A DNA stretch of 23,966 nucleotides, taken from NCBI RefSeq assembly GCF_938010505.1, contig NZ_CALLVP010000088.1, forward strand, positions 1 to 23,966. The letters run 5' to 3'. The notes below the pieces were generated by a model. The model was not told the origin of the DNA. It saw only the letters and a program-made list of their open reading frames with translations, and did not search any database. Origin of the DNA: an uncultured Veillonella sp. Lineage in GTDB: Bacteria; Bacillota; Negativicutes; Veillonellales; Veillonellaceae. The translations under genes and the position numbers were made by a program. Below, piece after piece: positions 7,949-15,879 of this stretch (positions are counted from its first letter, which is position 1; the number at the start of each line of letters is the position of its first letter).

Positions 7949-8330
7949 ATTTTATGGTTATTTTTTACCTCATACTTATATTTTATTTTCATATTTAATA
8001 TGAGATTATCTATATAATTATCTAACAAAATACTGAATACTAGCTGAAATTCAATATTTAATGGTTATATATTAAGATACAGTAATCAATAAACACTACT
8101 AAGATTATCATTTACAAACCGCTCTTTTATTCTCAATTAGAAGTTTATAAACAATTTAAATGTTGTTATTTTAACATTTTTATTTCTCATTTCGCTCAGC
8201 CATATCAATATTTTTCTATATATTATCAAAAACAATGTACCTTAAAGTACTAGGTGTCCCCCAAAGTACTATAATATTTTTATTAAGCCTATAGTATATT
8301 AAGACTATAAATCTTCCAAGTTCAATTCAT

Positions 8331-8359
8331 TTGCCCCTAGTATGTGCATACTGTATAAT
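8331..8359 (+). promoter_or_regulatory. promoter of the DEAD-box gene with a dyad in the spacer
   Basis: TTGCCC (8331-8336) and TATAAT (8354-8359) are spaced by 17 bp. The spacer holds the perfect 6-2-6 inverted repeat AGTATG-TG-CATACT (8339-8352), placed like an operator between the two boxes. AAAGGA (8379-8384) is the ribosome binding site, 7 bases before the ATG. Confidence 0.65.
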
Positions 8360-8391
8360 TAATATAATATGTATTATAGAAAGGACGATCC

Positions 8392-9690
8392 ATGAAATCT
8401 TTTAAATCTTTAGGTGTTTGTGATGAACTCATCCAAGCCCTACAAAAACAAGGTATCAAGGAGCCCACGCCAATTCAAGAACAGTCCATTCCTGTCGTCT
8501 TTAAAGGGAATGATGTCATAGCAAAAGCTCAAACAGGCACGGGGAAGACGCTAGCCTTCTTACTGCCAATTCTACAACGTGTACATACTGATGTTCATCA
8601 AGAACAAGTGCTTATCATTGCGCCAACACGGGAACTAATTAAACAAATTTCCGATGAAGCGAAGGAAATAGGTTCTATTTTAAATGTAGATATCCTCCCT
8701 CTTATCGGTGGTAAAACTATTGAAGCCCAACTACAGCAACTGGGACGTCGTCCTCAAGTTATTCTAGGTACACCTGGTCGATTATTAGATCACGCAAAAC
8801 GCGGTTCCCTACATTTAGATTGTATCCGCCGAGTTGTACTAGACGAAGCAGACCAAATGCTTCATATGGGTTTCTTACCTGATATTGAAAGTCTCATCAG
8901 TCAAATAGATGCGAATAGACAACTATTACTATTCTCTGCAACGATTCCAGACAAAATTCGTAACCTTGCAAAGGCATATATGTCTAAACCGGTTTCTGTT
9001 ACAGCTGAAGGTAAACATGTTACCCTTGAATCGATTGATCAACGAGTGTATATGATGAACCCTGAAGAAAAAACAGAGCGTCTCATCAAAATGATCGAAG
9101 AAGATAACCCATTCTTAGCCATCGTTTTCTGTAATAAACGAGAAGGTGCTGTTCGTCTATCTTATGAACTAACTGCAGCTGGTCTTAACATAGCAGAAAT
9201 GCACGGCGATTTAACACAAGGCCGCCGTACTCAGATTTTGCGAGACTTTGCTAAAGCCAAAACACAAATTTTGGTAGCCACAGATATTGCAGCTCGTGGT
9301 ATCGATATTGAAGGTATTACTCATGTATATAACTATGATGTACCTCGCGATGTAGATTACTACATCCATCGTATTGGCCGTACTGGTCGCGCTGGTAATT
9401 CTGGTGTGGCCGTAACCTTTGCAACACCACAAGATGAATCTTGGTTGCGACGCATCGAGCGTGCCATCCAAGCAACGCTCACTAAATACACTAAAGATGG
9501 TCAAATCAAAACTAAGGGTAACGCAAGTGCTGCACCAAAACGTGCAAAAGCAACAGGCAAACCTAAAGTAAGTAGCTCTTACCAAGCTACTAAGGCTAAG
9601 GCACACAAAGCACGTGGCCATAAAGGTGCCAACACACGCCAACGCCGCTCATCTACGTCTCAAATGGGTCGTCGTGGCAAACGCAGATAA
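8392..9690 (+). CDS. DEAD-box ATP-dependent RNA helicase
   Basis: This 432-residue protein unwinds RNA duplexes with ATP in the cytoplasm, probably in ribosome assembly, mRNA decay or growth at low temperature. Motifs in order: Q motif (about 1-30, FKSLG then PTPIQ), Walker A AQTGTGKT (46-53), PTRELI (78-83), GTPGR (126-130), DEAD (151-154), SAT (182-184), the ARGID region (about 301-305) and HRIGRTGRAG (326-335). After about residue 365 the protein has a highly basic Lys/Arg/Ala/Ser tail ending in GRRGKRR, typical of an RNA-tethering extension. It is close to the CshA/CshB/RhlE type, but I cannot assign an orthologue. It has its own promoter and is followed by a terminator shared with topB. 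Confidence 0.95.
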   Translation: MKSFKSLGVCDELIQALQKQGIKEPTPIQEQSIPVVFKGNDVIAKAQTGTGKTLAFLLPILQRVHTDVHQEQVLIIAPTRELIKQISDEAKEIGSILNVDILPLIGGKTIEAQLQQLGRRPQVILGTPGRLLDHAKRGSLHLDCIRRVVLDEADQMLHMGFLPDIESLISQIDANRQLLLFSATIPDKIRNLAKAYMSKPVSVTAEGKHVTLESIDQRVYMMNPEEKTERLIKMIEEDNPFLAIVFCNKREGAVRLSYELTAAGLNIAEMHGDLTQGRRTQILRDFAKAKTQILVATDIAARGIDIEGITHVYNYDVPRDVDYYIHRIGRTGRAGNSGVAVTFATPQDESWLRRIERAIQATLTKYTKDGQIKTKGNASAAPKRAKATGKPKVSSSYQATKAKAHKARGHKGANTRQRRSSTSQMGRRGKRR

Positions 9691-9756
9691 AATTCAGATT
9701 AATATCCTAAACTAAATGAAGAAATTTTTCTTCTGCAAGAACAGTTTCAACAAAAA

Positions 9757-9790
9757 AGACGCGCATAGCTAAGCTGTGTGCGTCTTTTTA
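9757..9790. terminator. bidirectional terminator between the helicase gene and topB
   Basis: AGACGCGCA (9757-9765) pairs with TGTGCGTCT (9777-9785), with one G-T wobble, around an 11-base loop. A run of A stands before the stem and TTTTT after it, so it can stop both the plus-strand helicase transcript and the minus-strand topB transcript. Confidence 0.88.
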
Positions 9791-9814
9791 TTATTACAGT
9801 AAAAACAATCATTT

Positions 9815-12163
9815 CTAAGTAATGTTAGATTTATTAGCATAAATGGTAATGTTAGATTTATTAGCATAAATGCTCGGTACCCCATCTACATCAGAACATT
9901 GGGTCTTACATTCAGATCGATTACTACAAATCCAGTTCGTTCGACCTCTCGCCTCTTGTTTCACAAAGTAACCTACTTTACATCTAGGGCATTTATATTG
10001 TTTATCTTCATCAGATACTTCAATATTACCTTCAATACCAGAAACATCCCCTTCTACCGGCTGAGTATGTTTACAAGTAGGATAATTTGTGCACCCTAAA
10101 AAGGCACCAAATTTACCATTCCGCTGTTGCAAACGGCCCTTTTTACACTTAGGACATACAGGCAATGAAGACAAGTCTACGTTTTCATTATCCATAGGGC
10201 GTTTACGATTTTGGCTCGTTATAGTTCGTACCACATTTGGCATCATTTGACCAGAGTTTATTACTTTATCAAAACCAAGTTTATCAATTAATAATTGTAA
10301 AAACTTAATTTGATCCGCTAAGAAGGAATCTAATGTATCTGCTCCTTCGCTCATAAGTGCTAAGCGTTCTTCCCAAACAGCTGTTTCATCAGGATAAAGA
10401 AGTTCTTCTGGCAGAGCATCTACTAAGAGATAGCCCGTTTCTGTCGGAGATAAGACTTGCTTCTTCCCAGACGTTTTCATAAAGCCTCGACTGATAAGCT
10501 CATCAATGATATTAGCTCGAGTCGCCTCGGTACCGATACCAGAAACGGCCTTTAATTGTTTTTTTAAGTCTTCATTTTTTACGAACTTATGAATTTCTTT
10601 CATCGCTTGTAGCAATGTGGACGGCGTAAAACGGGATGGTGGTTTCGTTTGTTTAGCCTCTACAGAAGAATCCGTATATAACACAGTATCGTTCTTTTTA
10701 ACCGCTGGTAAATGGTCCGTTTCTTCAACAACCTCTTTTTTAGGGTCTGATTCAGCTCCACGCTCATCGGTTAGATCAGGCTCGTCATTGTCCGTCGTAG
10801 ATTTAGACTTTTGCTGCTTATAAAGCAATTTCCAACCTTCTTCGATAACTACACGACCATTAGCTACAAACTCTTCCTTACATTGTTCTACTACAATTTT
10901 AGTTTGCTCGTAAATATGCTCCCCATAAAATTGAGCAATATAAGCTTGACTGATAAGGAAGTAAATATTTCGTTCCTCACGGGACAAGCTATTTATATTA
11001 CAAGCCACCGTTGTAGGAATAATAGCATGATGGGCGGTAATTTTCTTTTTATTCCAAGCACGGCTCTTAATAGAACGGTCTGCATCGGTAGCCCACTGTG
11101 CTAATCTTTCATCACCTGCATTTTGTAGATTATTGAGGATTGCATTACGGTCACCATATTGATTTGGTGGTAAATATTCACAATCAGAACGTGGATAGGT
11201 AGTTATTTTCTTTTCGTATAATTTCTGCGCCGTATCAAGCACAGTTTGTGGATCATAAGAAAAAGCTTTACCTGCCAGTACCTGTAAAGATGACAAGGAT
11301 AATGGTAAACGCTGAACATCTTTCTTTTTGGATTTAGTAACAGCTTTAATAACACCATCAGGCCCACTTTGCAATTGTTCAACTAATGAATCAGCTATAG
11401 CCTTATTAATAAGACGACCATCTGGATCTAATCCTTTTTGCTCATCTGTCGGCTGCCAAGTGGCCCAAAACACTCCATTCGGATGATTATATAAAACCTT
11501 TACAGTAAAATAATCTACCGGCTTAAAGGCTTCTAATTCACGTTCTCTACGAACAACTAACGCCAAGGTAGGGGTTTTAACACGACCAATTGGCAATGTT
11601 ACCTTATTACCTTTATAACGTTCAGATAATGTATAGGCCCGAGATAAATTCATCCCAATGAGCCAGTCTGCCCGTGCTCTTGCCAATGCAGATTGATATA
11701 GATTGTGAAAGTCCTTGTTATCTCTCAAATCATCAAGTGCGGAACGAATGGATTTTTCATCGAGAGCATTTAATAGAATACGCTGTACTGGTTTTGTATT
11801 ACCTACATAGTACAAAACTTCATCAACTAAGAGTTGCCCTTCCCGATCCGGGTCACCCGCGTTGACAATGACATCAGCTTTGCCGATAAGGTCTTTTACA
11901 ATCTCAAACTGTTGACGGCTGCTATCTGTGACAAGCAATTTCCACTCATCTGGCACGATAGGCAAATCTTGAGGACGCCAACGGATATATTTATCATCGT
12001 AATCTCCGGGCTCAGCCTGATGCAGTACATGACCTACTACCCAGGTCACCACATCGTCACCTTGGATAAAATAGCCATTCCTCTTTTGGATATTCTTATT
12101 TTCCGGTAAGCATTTACTGATTTCGCGAGCCATGGATGGCTTTTCCGCAATAAATAACCGCAT
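9815..12163 (-). CDS. topB: DNA topoisomerase III
   Basis: This type IA topoisomerase relaxes and decatenates DNA through a single-strand break. The chosen start gives 782 residues beginning MRLFIAEKPSMA, because AAGGAGG lies just before that ATG; an in-frame ATG at 12181 would add six residues and lacks a ribosome binding site. The Toprim domain has EKPS (7-10) and DPDRE (104-108). The catalytic Tyr323 is in TTYPRSD, and GIGTEATRA is present in the later core. A charged insertion (KSKSTTDNDEPDLTDERGAE) lies in the core. The C-terminal part has Cys4 ribbons (CPKC...C-x5-C and CPRC...C-x5-C). The last 18 residues are IYANKSNIT repeated twice, encoded by an exact 27-bp tandem duplication. Gene length and motifs match TopB rather than TopA. 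Confidence 0.95.
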   Translation of the reverse strand: MRLFIAEKPSMAREISKCLPENKNIQKRNGYFIQGDDVVTWVVGHVLHQAEPGDYDDKYIRWRPQDLPIVPDEWKLLVTDSSRQQFEIVKDLIGKADVIVNAGDPDREGQLLVDEVLYYVGNTKPVQRILLNALDEKSIRSALDDLRDNKDFHNLYQSALARARADWLIGMNLSRAYTLSERYKGNKVTLPIGRVKTPTLALVVRRERELEAFKPVDYFTVKVLYNHPNGVFWATWQPTDEQKGLDPDGRLINKAIADSLVEQLQSGPDGVIKAVTKSKKKDVQRLPLSLSSLQVLAGKAFSYDPQTVLDTAQKLYEKKITTYPRSDCEYLPPNQYGDRNAILNNLQNAGDERLAQWATDADRSIKSRAWNKKKITAHHAIIPTTVACNINSLSREERNIYFLISQAYIAQFYGEHIYEQTKIVVEQCKEEFVANGRVVIEEGWKLLYKQQKSKSTTDNDEPDLTDERGAESDPKKEVVEETDHLPAVKKNDTVLYTDSSVEAKQTKPPSRFTPSTLLQAMKEIHKFVKNEDLKKQLKAVSGIGTEATRANIIDELISRGFMKTSGKKQVLSPTETGYLLVDALPEELLYPDETAVWEERLALMSEGADTLDSFLADQIKFLQLLIDKLGFDKVINSGQMMPNVVRTITSQNRKRPMDNENVDLSSLPVCPKCKKGRLQQRNGKFGAFLGCTNYPTCKHTQPVEGDVSGIEGNIEVSDEDKQYKCPRCKVGYFVKQEARGRTNWICSNRSECKTQCSDVDGVPSIYANKSNITIYANKSNIT
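9819..9872. repeat. exact 27-bp tandem duplication at the 3' end of topB
   Basis: Positions 9819-9845 and 9846-9872 are identical 27-mers (each starts GTAATGTTAGATTTATTAGC on the plus strand). The unit is nine codons, so the reading frame is kept and the C-terminus carries the same nonapeptide twice. Confidence 0.95.
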
Positions 12164-12187
12164 GGTCCCCCTCCTTAACATGAAGAT

Positions 12188-12227
12188 AACGGCTAACCCC
12201 CAAGCCGTTCTATGAAATCTTATTATA
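12188..12227 (-). promoter_or_regulatory. topB leader: -10 box and 5' hairpin
   Basis: On the minus strand a TATAAT (12227-12222) is followed by a perfect 7-bp hairpin, AACGGCT and AGCCGTT (12209-12203 with 12194-12188), with a G-rich loop TGGGGGTT. The topB ribosome binding site follows about 15 bases later. A -35 box is not obvious. Confidence 0.45.
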
Positions 12228-12238
12228 CTACAATTTAG

Positions 12239-12267
12239 TGGTCATAACTAGAAAAATCATGTATAAT
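12239..12267 (+). promoter_or_regulatory. prfC promoter
   Basis: TGGTCA (12239-12244) and TATAAT (12262-12267) are spaced by 17 bp. The promoter stands back to back with the topB -10 box. Confidence 0.6.
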
Positions 12268-12285
12268 TTTTACGATATACAGACT

Positions 12286-12320
12286 GTGAAAGTAGAACCT
12301 AAAGGTTTATCTGCTTTTAC
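12286..12320 (+). promoter_or_regulatory. hairpin in the prfC 5' leader
   Basis: GTGAAAGTAGA (12286-12296) can pair along its full 11 bases with TCTGCTTTTAC (12310-12320), with two G-U wobbles and a small inner ACC/GGT stem. No T-run follows, so it is not a plain terminator. It ends 12 bases before the prfC ribosome binding site (AGAGGTG, 12332-12338) and could affect translation or mRNA stability. Confidence 0.5.
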
Positions 12321-12343
12321 AAACATATTTATAGAGGTGAATC

Positions 12344-13939
12344 ATGACATTTTTAGAAGAAGTACAACGTCGTCGTACGTTTGCTATCATATCTCACCCG
12401 GATGCGGGTAAAACAACATTAACGGAAAAATTACTATTATATGGTGGTGCTATTCACTTAGCAGGCTCTGTAAAGTCTCGTAAAACTGCAAAACACGCCG
12501 TATCCGACTGGATGGAAATCGAGAAACAACGTGGTATTTCTGTAACGAGTTCCGTGTTGCAATTCGACTACGATGGTTGTCGCGTAAACATCCTTGATAC
12601 CCCTGGTCACCAAGACTTCTCCGAAGATACATACCGTACATTGATGGCTGCTGACAGTGCTGTCATGCTTATCGACGTAGCAAAAGGCGTAGAAGCCCAA
12701 ACAAAGAAACTATTTGCCGTATCAAAAGAGCGCGGTATTCCTATCTTTACATTTGTAAACAAAATTGACCATTTCGGTCGCAGTCCATTTGATCTAATGG
12801 AAGAAATCGAAAATGTTCTGGGCATTCGTACATGTCCTATGAACTGGCCTATCGGTATTAATGGCGAATACAAAGGCGTCTACGACAGAGAACACGAAAC
12901 TATCGAGCTCTTTGCAAAAGACGAAACTCATGGTCAAGAAAAGTTAGCTTCCGAAAAAGGTTCATTAACAGATCCTCGTATGAAAGAGTTATTAGGTGAC
13001 GATGTATACCAAGCATTACTCGACGATATTGAGTTGCTCGACGTTGCTGGCGATCCATTCGATTTTGATAAGATTCGTGCTGGTGAATTAACACCTATGT
13101 TCTTTGGTTCTGCTATGACGAACTTCGGGGTAAAACCATTCTTAGAAAAATTCTTGGAACTAGCTCCATCCCCTGCTCCACGACAAGCGATAGAGGAAAT
13201 AGTGCAACCTACTAGTGAAGACTTCTCTGCTCTAGTATTTAAAATCCAAGCTAATATGGACCCAAATCACCATGACCGTATCGTATTTATGCGTATTTGC
13301 TCTGGTAAATTCGAAAAAGGTATGTCCGTATTACATCGTCAATCTAATAAAACAATCCGTCTATCTCAGCCGCAACAATTCTTGGCTACGGAACGTACCA
13401 TTGTGGAAGATGCGTATCCAGGCGATATTATCGGTGTATTTGATGCCGGTACTATGGGCGTAGGAGATACACTTTGTGCACAAAAACACAAGGTAACCTT
13501 TGGCGACTTCCCTGTCTTCCCTCCTGAGTTTTTTGCTCGAGTATCTCCAAAAGATACTATGAAACGTAAGCAGTTTCAAAAAGGTATGACTCAATTGGCT
13601 CAAGAAGGAGCTGTTCAAATCTTTGAACAACCAGGCGCCCTTGATTCCTTCGTAGTCGGTGCCGTAGGTATGCTTCAATTTGAAGTTCTTGAGTACCGGC
13701 TCAAAAATGAATATGGCGTAGATTTATTAAATCATACTTTGCCATATGGTGTTGCTCGTTGGATTGACGGCGAAGTTGATATTGCAGCCTTAAAAGGTAT
13801 AGATAATGCGATGATTGTAAAAGATAATCGGGATCGCACCGTAGTTCTTATCTCTAACGAATGGCAAATGGGTTGGGTTCAAGAGCGTAATCCAGATGTG
13901 ACATTCTTAACAACGCCTAGGTTACATCATGAGTTATGA
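12344..13939 (+). CDS. prfC: peptide chain release factor 3
   Basis: RF3 is a ribosome-associated translational GTPase that recycles RF1 and RF2 after termination. At 531 residues it has the usual length. Motifs: G1 HPDAGKTTLTEKLLLYGGAI (about 18-37), the G2 region ending in KQRGISVTSS, G3 DTPGHQDFSEDTYRTL, typical of RF3 rather than EF-G, and G4 NKID. The C-terminal domain III is present (VGAVGMLQFEVLEYRLKNEY). The start is set by AGAGGTG six bases before the ATG. The gene diverges from topB and is monocistronic, with a structured leader. Nothing about the protein itself is unusual. Confidence 0.96.
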   Translation: MTFLEEVQRRRTFAIISHPDAGKTTLTEKLLLYGGAIHLAGSVKSRKTAKHAVSDWMEIEKQRGISVTSSVLQFDYDGCRVNILDTPGHQDFSEDTYRTLMAADSAVMLIDVAKGVEAQTKKLFAVSKERGIPIFTFVNKIDHFGRSPFDLMEEIENVLGIRTCPMNWPIGINGEYKGVYDREHETIELFAKDETHGQEKLASEKGSLTDPRMKELLGDDVYQALLDDIELLDVAGDPFDFDKIRAGELTPMFFGSAMTNFGVKPFLEKFLELAPSPAPRQAIEEIVQPTSEDFSALVFKIQANMDPNHHDRIVFMRICSGKFEKGMSVLHRQSNKTIRLSQPQQFLATERTIVEDAYPGDIIGVFDAGTMGVGDTLCAQKHKVTFGDFPVFPPEFFARVSPKDTMKRKQFQKGMTQLAQEGAVQIFEQPGALDSFVVGAVGMLQFEVLEYRLKNEYGVDLLNHTLPYGVARWIDGEVDIAALKGIDNAMIVKDNRDRTVVLISNEWQMGWVQERNPDVTFLTTPRLHHEL

Positions 13940-14403
13940 TTTTTATAATAGCTATAACTTCTAATTATTTAATGTGCCCATATAAATATTTTAGTTATAC
14001 CCCAATATATTTATATAGGTAAAATTTAACACATATAAAATTTAAAACCTAAGTAAATTAAGGTTATATAAGAACTCAAAAATTTAAAACTGGAATATAT
14101 TTCATATAATTATAAATTTGAGAAATATATTCCAGTTTATTTTTTTATAACAAGGAGGAAAATCACAGATATAAGTCGAATACATATAGTATGATTATGT
14201 ATATATGTAATTTATGTTATTACTTTTTCACATTTATATGTATAATCATAAAATTATCATATTAATATTATTGGTTTTAATGTTGTTGTGAGTGTTGAAA
14301 CGAAAAAATATAAGATTTTTATACGTTATATATTCTATAGTATTTTTCGACCATTCATGATACCATAAATATGCATTTATTTTTATTTTAAAGGAGTGAT
14401 TTT
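13940..14403. other. 464-bp AT-rich intergenic region between prfC and gltS
   Basis: No gene is supported here. A weak ATCAT/ATGAT hairpin follows the prfC stop, and a long perfect hairpin with a T-run lies at 14087-14147. Soon after it an AAGGAGG (about 14152-14159) stands without any start codon at a usable distance. TTGAAA at 14295-14300 could be a gltS -35 box, but no good -10 follows at the right spacing. Confidence 0.5.
14087..14147 (+). terminator. long perfect hairpin with T-run, probable prfC terminator
   Basis: AAACTGGAATATATTTC (14087-14103) pairs perfectly over 17 bp with GAAATATATTCCAGTTT (14122-14138) around an 18-base loop. It is followed by a run of seven T. It lies about 150 bp past the prfC stop codon. 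Confidence 0.75.
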
Positions 14404-15651
14404 ATGCCACTGATTGACTTATCTTTAGTCAACAATGTATGGACCTTAAAACTGTCCATGATTCAAACTGTAGGTCTCGCTGTAATTACCTTGTTTATAG
14501 GTACTTGGATTAATAAACATTCCAAGTTTTTACAACGCATGTGTATGCCTGCACCGGCTGTAGGAGCCTTACCTTTTGCATTTTTAACTGCTATTCTGTC
14601 TTATTACAAGATTTTGAACATTACCTTTGAAGGATCCTTACAAACATTTTTGATGCTTGCCTTCTTTACCACTATCGGTTTGATGGCATCCTTAAAAGTC
14701 CTCAAAAAGGGTGGTATTTTTATTATCTTCTTCTTCCTTGCTTGTGCGGTGTGGATTGTAGTACAAAATACTGCAGGTATTATGATTGCCAAAGCATTGG
14801 GGATTGAACCAATTATCGGCATTATGGCTGGCTCTGTTTCTATGATTGGCGGTCTTGGTACTGCTGGTGCCTTTGGTCCATATTATGAACAATTACTTGG
14901 TATCCCTGGTACAGCATCTGCTGCAGTTGCAGCTGCAACCTTTGGTATGGTAGCAGGTACAATCCTTGGTGCTCCTGTAGGTGAACGCATTATCAAAATG
15001 CACAAAGTAAAAACGCCTTATGAAAACCCTGAATTAATGGAAGATAGTGACATTGGCATGATCGAAGATCACATTGAGAGCGGTGGCAAACAATTTAACT
15101 CTCAAGATCTTTTAACGATCTGTATGTGGATTGGCCTTGCATTAGGCATCGGTACAATTGTAAGTGCTGGTTTATCTATTCTTACCCCACTACCTGCATA
15201 CATCGGCTCAATGATTTGTGCCGCAGTAATTCGTAACTTCGGTGACTTTACTAAATCTTATAAAATCAATGATGCTGCTCTCGATGCAGTATCTAACGTA
15301 GCATTATCTCTATTTGTTACAATGGCAATTAACAGCTTAAAGCTAGTACAATTGATTGATCTTGCATTACCGCTCATTACAATCTTAGTTGTACAAATGG
15401 CACTTATCTGTATATTCGCTTATCTTATCTACTTTATCTTTGGTCGCAACTACGATGCAGTTATGCTTGGTGCTGGTGCTATCGGCTTCGGTTTGGGTGC
15501 AACACCGAATGCGCTTGTTAATATGTTATCCTTAGCAAGCAAGCATGGTCCATCCCCTCGTGCGTGGCTCGTAGTTTCCTTGGTAGGTGCATTCTTAATC
15601 GACTTTGCAAATGCCTTCCTTATTACAACAATGGCAGGTATTCTATACTAA
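14404..15651 (+). CDS. gltS: sodium/glutamate symporter GltS
   Basis: This 415-residue inner-membrane protein takes up glutamate with sodium. It has about ten hydrophobic helices in two inverted halves. The first half carries the family signature GSVSMIGGLGTAGAFGP (about 143-159). The second half has the matching GFGLGATPNALVNM near residue 365. A charged cytoplasmic loop (about 200-235, MHKVKTPYENPELMED...) divides the halves. The length and the N-terminal pattern LSMIQTVGLAVITLFIG fit GltS. AAGGAG lies nine bases before the ATG. It is a single-gene unit closed by tandem terminators, with no metabolic partner beside it. Confidence 0.93.
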   Translation: MPLIDLSLVNNVWTLKLSMIQTVGLAVITLFIGTWINKHSKFLQRMCMPAPAVGALPFAFLTAILSYYKILNITFEGSLQTFLMLAFFTTIGLMASLKVLKKGGIFIIFFFLACAVWIVVQNTAGIMIAKALGIEPIIGIMAGSVSMIGGLGTAGAFGPYYEQLLGIPGTASAAVAAATFGMVAGTILGAPVGERIIKMHKVKTPYENPELMEDSDIGMIEDHIESGGKQFNSQDLLTICMWIGLALGIGTIVSAGLSILTPLPAYIGSMICAAVIRNFGDFTKSYKINDAALDAVSNVALSLFVTMAINSLKLVQLIDLALPLITILVVQMALICIFAYLIYFIFGRNYDAVMLGAGAIGFGLGATPNALVNMLSLASKHGPSPRAWLVVSLVGAFLIDFANAFLITTMAGILY

Positions 15652-15676
15652 AAAAGAGTCCTTCGGGACTCTTTTT
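15651..15676 (+). terminator. gltS terminator with TTCG tetraloop
   Basis: GAGTCC-TTCG-GGACTC (15656-15671) is flanked by AAAAA and TTTTT. It is a textbook rho-independent terminator that overlaps the gltS stop codon; the symmetric A/T runs could make it work in both directions. Confidence 0.93.
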
Positions 15677-15682
15677 AATATC

Positions 15683-15727
15683 AAAAACGGTGATAGTAAA
15701 TCTTTAAGTTTTACTATCACCGTTTTT
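15683..15727. terminator. second strong bidirectional terminator (gltS / rsmA)
   Basis: AAAAACGGTGATAGTAAA (15683-15700) pairs perfectly over 18 bp with TTTACTATCACCGTTTTT (15710-15727) around a 9-base loop. It comes only 6 bases after the gltS terminator stem's T-run. On the minus strand it lies about 150 bp past the rsmA stop, so it probably ends the rnmV-rsmA transcript. Confidence 0.88.
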
Positions 15728-15879
15728 ATTTGTCTGATTCAATTATGTTAATTTGATTCAATGCTATTGATTGTATATAAATAGTTCACCCTTTACTAAA
15801 TAACTAATACTTACTATTCATAACGTTACTTATATAGCACCAAATATCGTCTACCGCACTAAATAAGAACTACCATTAA

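Larger units (their letters stand above)
7827..8391. other. 565-bp AT-rich divergent intergenic region (feoA / DEAD-box gene)
   Basis: No convincing gene lies here. The region holds the feoA promoter with an adjacent Fur-like half-site near its left end and the helicase promoter at its right end. Between them are a further ATTATCA half-site (8104-8110) and a direct repeat of AAAGTACTA (8244-8252 and 8263-8271). The rest is AT-rich sequence in which I see no RNA gene, although a small RNA could be missed by eye. Confidence 0.6.

Noticed and set aside
9211..9642. 143-codon ORF antisense to the helicase gene
   Set aside because: It is a Cys/Ser/Thr-rich shadow of the helicase codons, with no ribosome binding site or recognisable domain.
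12164..12181. Six extra residues on TopB from an ATG at 12181
   Set aside because: The AAGGAGG site lies inside this stretch and positions the ATG at 12163, where the TopB family sequence MRLFIAEKPS begins.
14168..14180. 13-mer GATATAAGTCGAA shared with positions 871-883
   Set aside because: There is only one other copy, with no shared flanks; chance is enough at this length once AT bias is considered.
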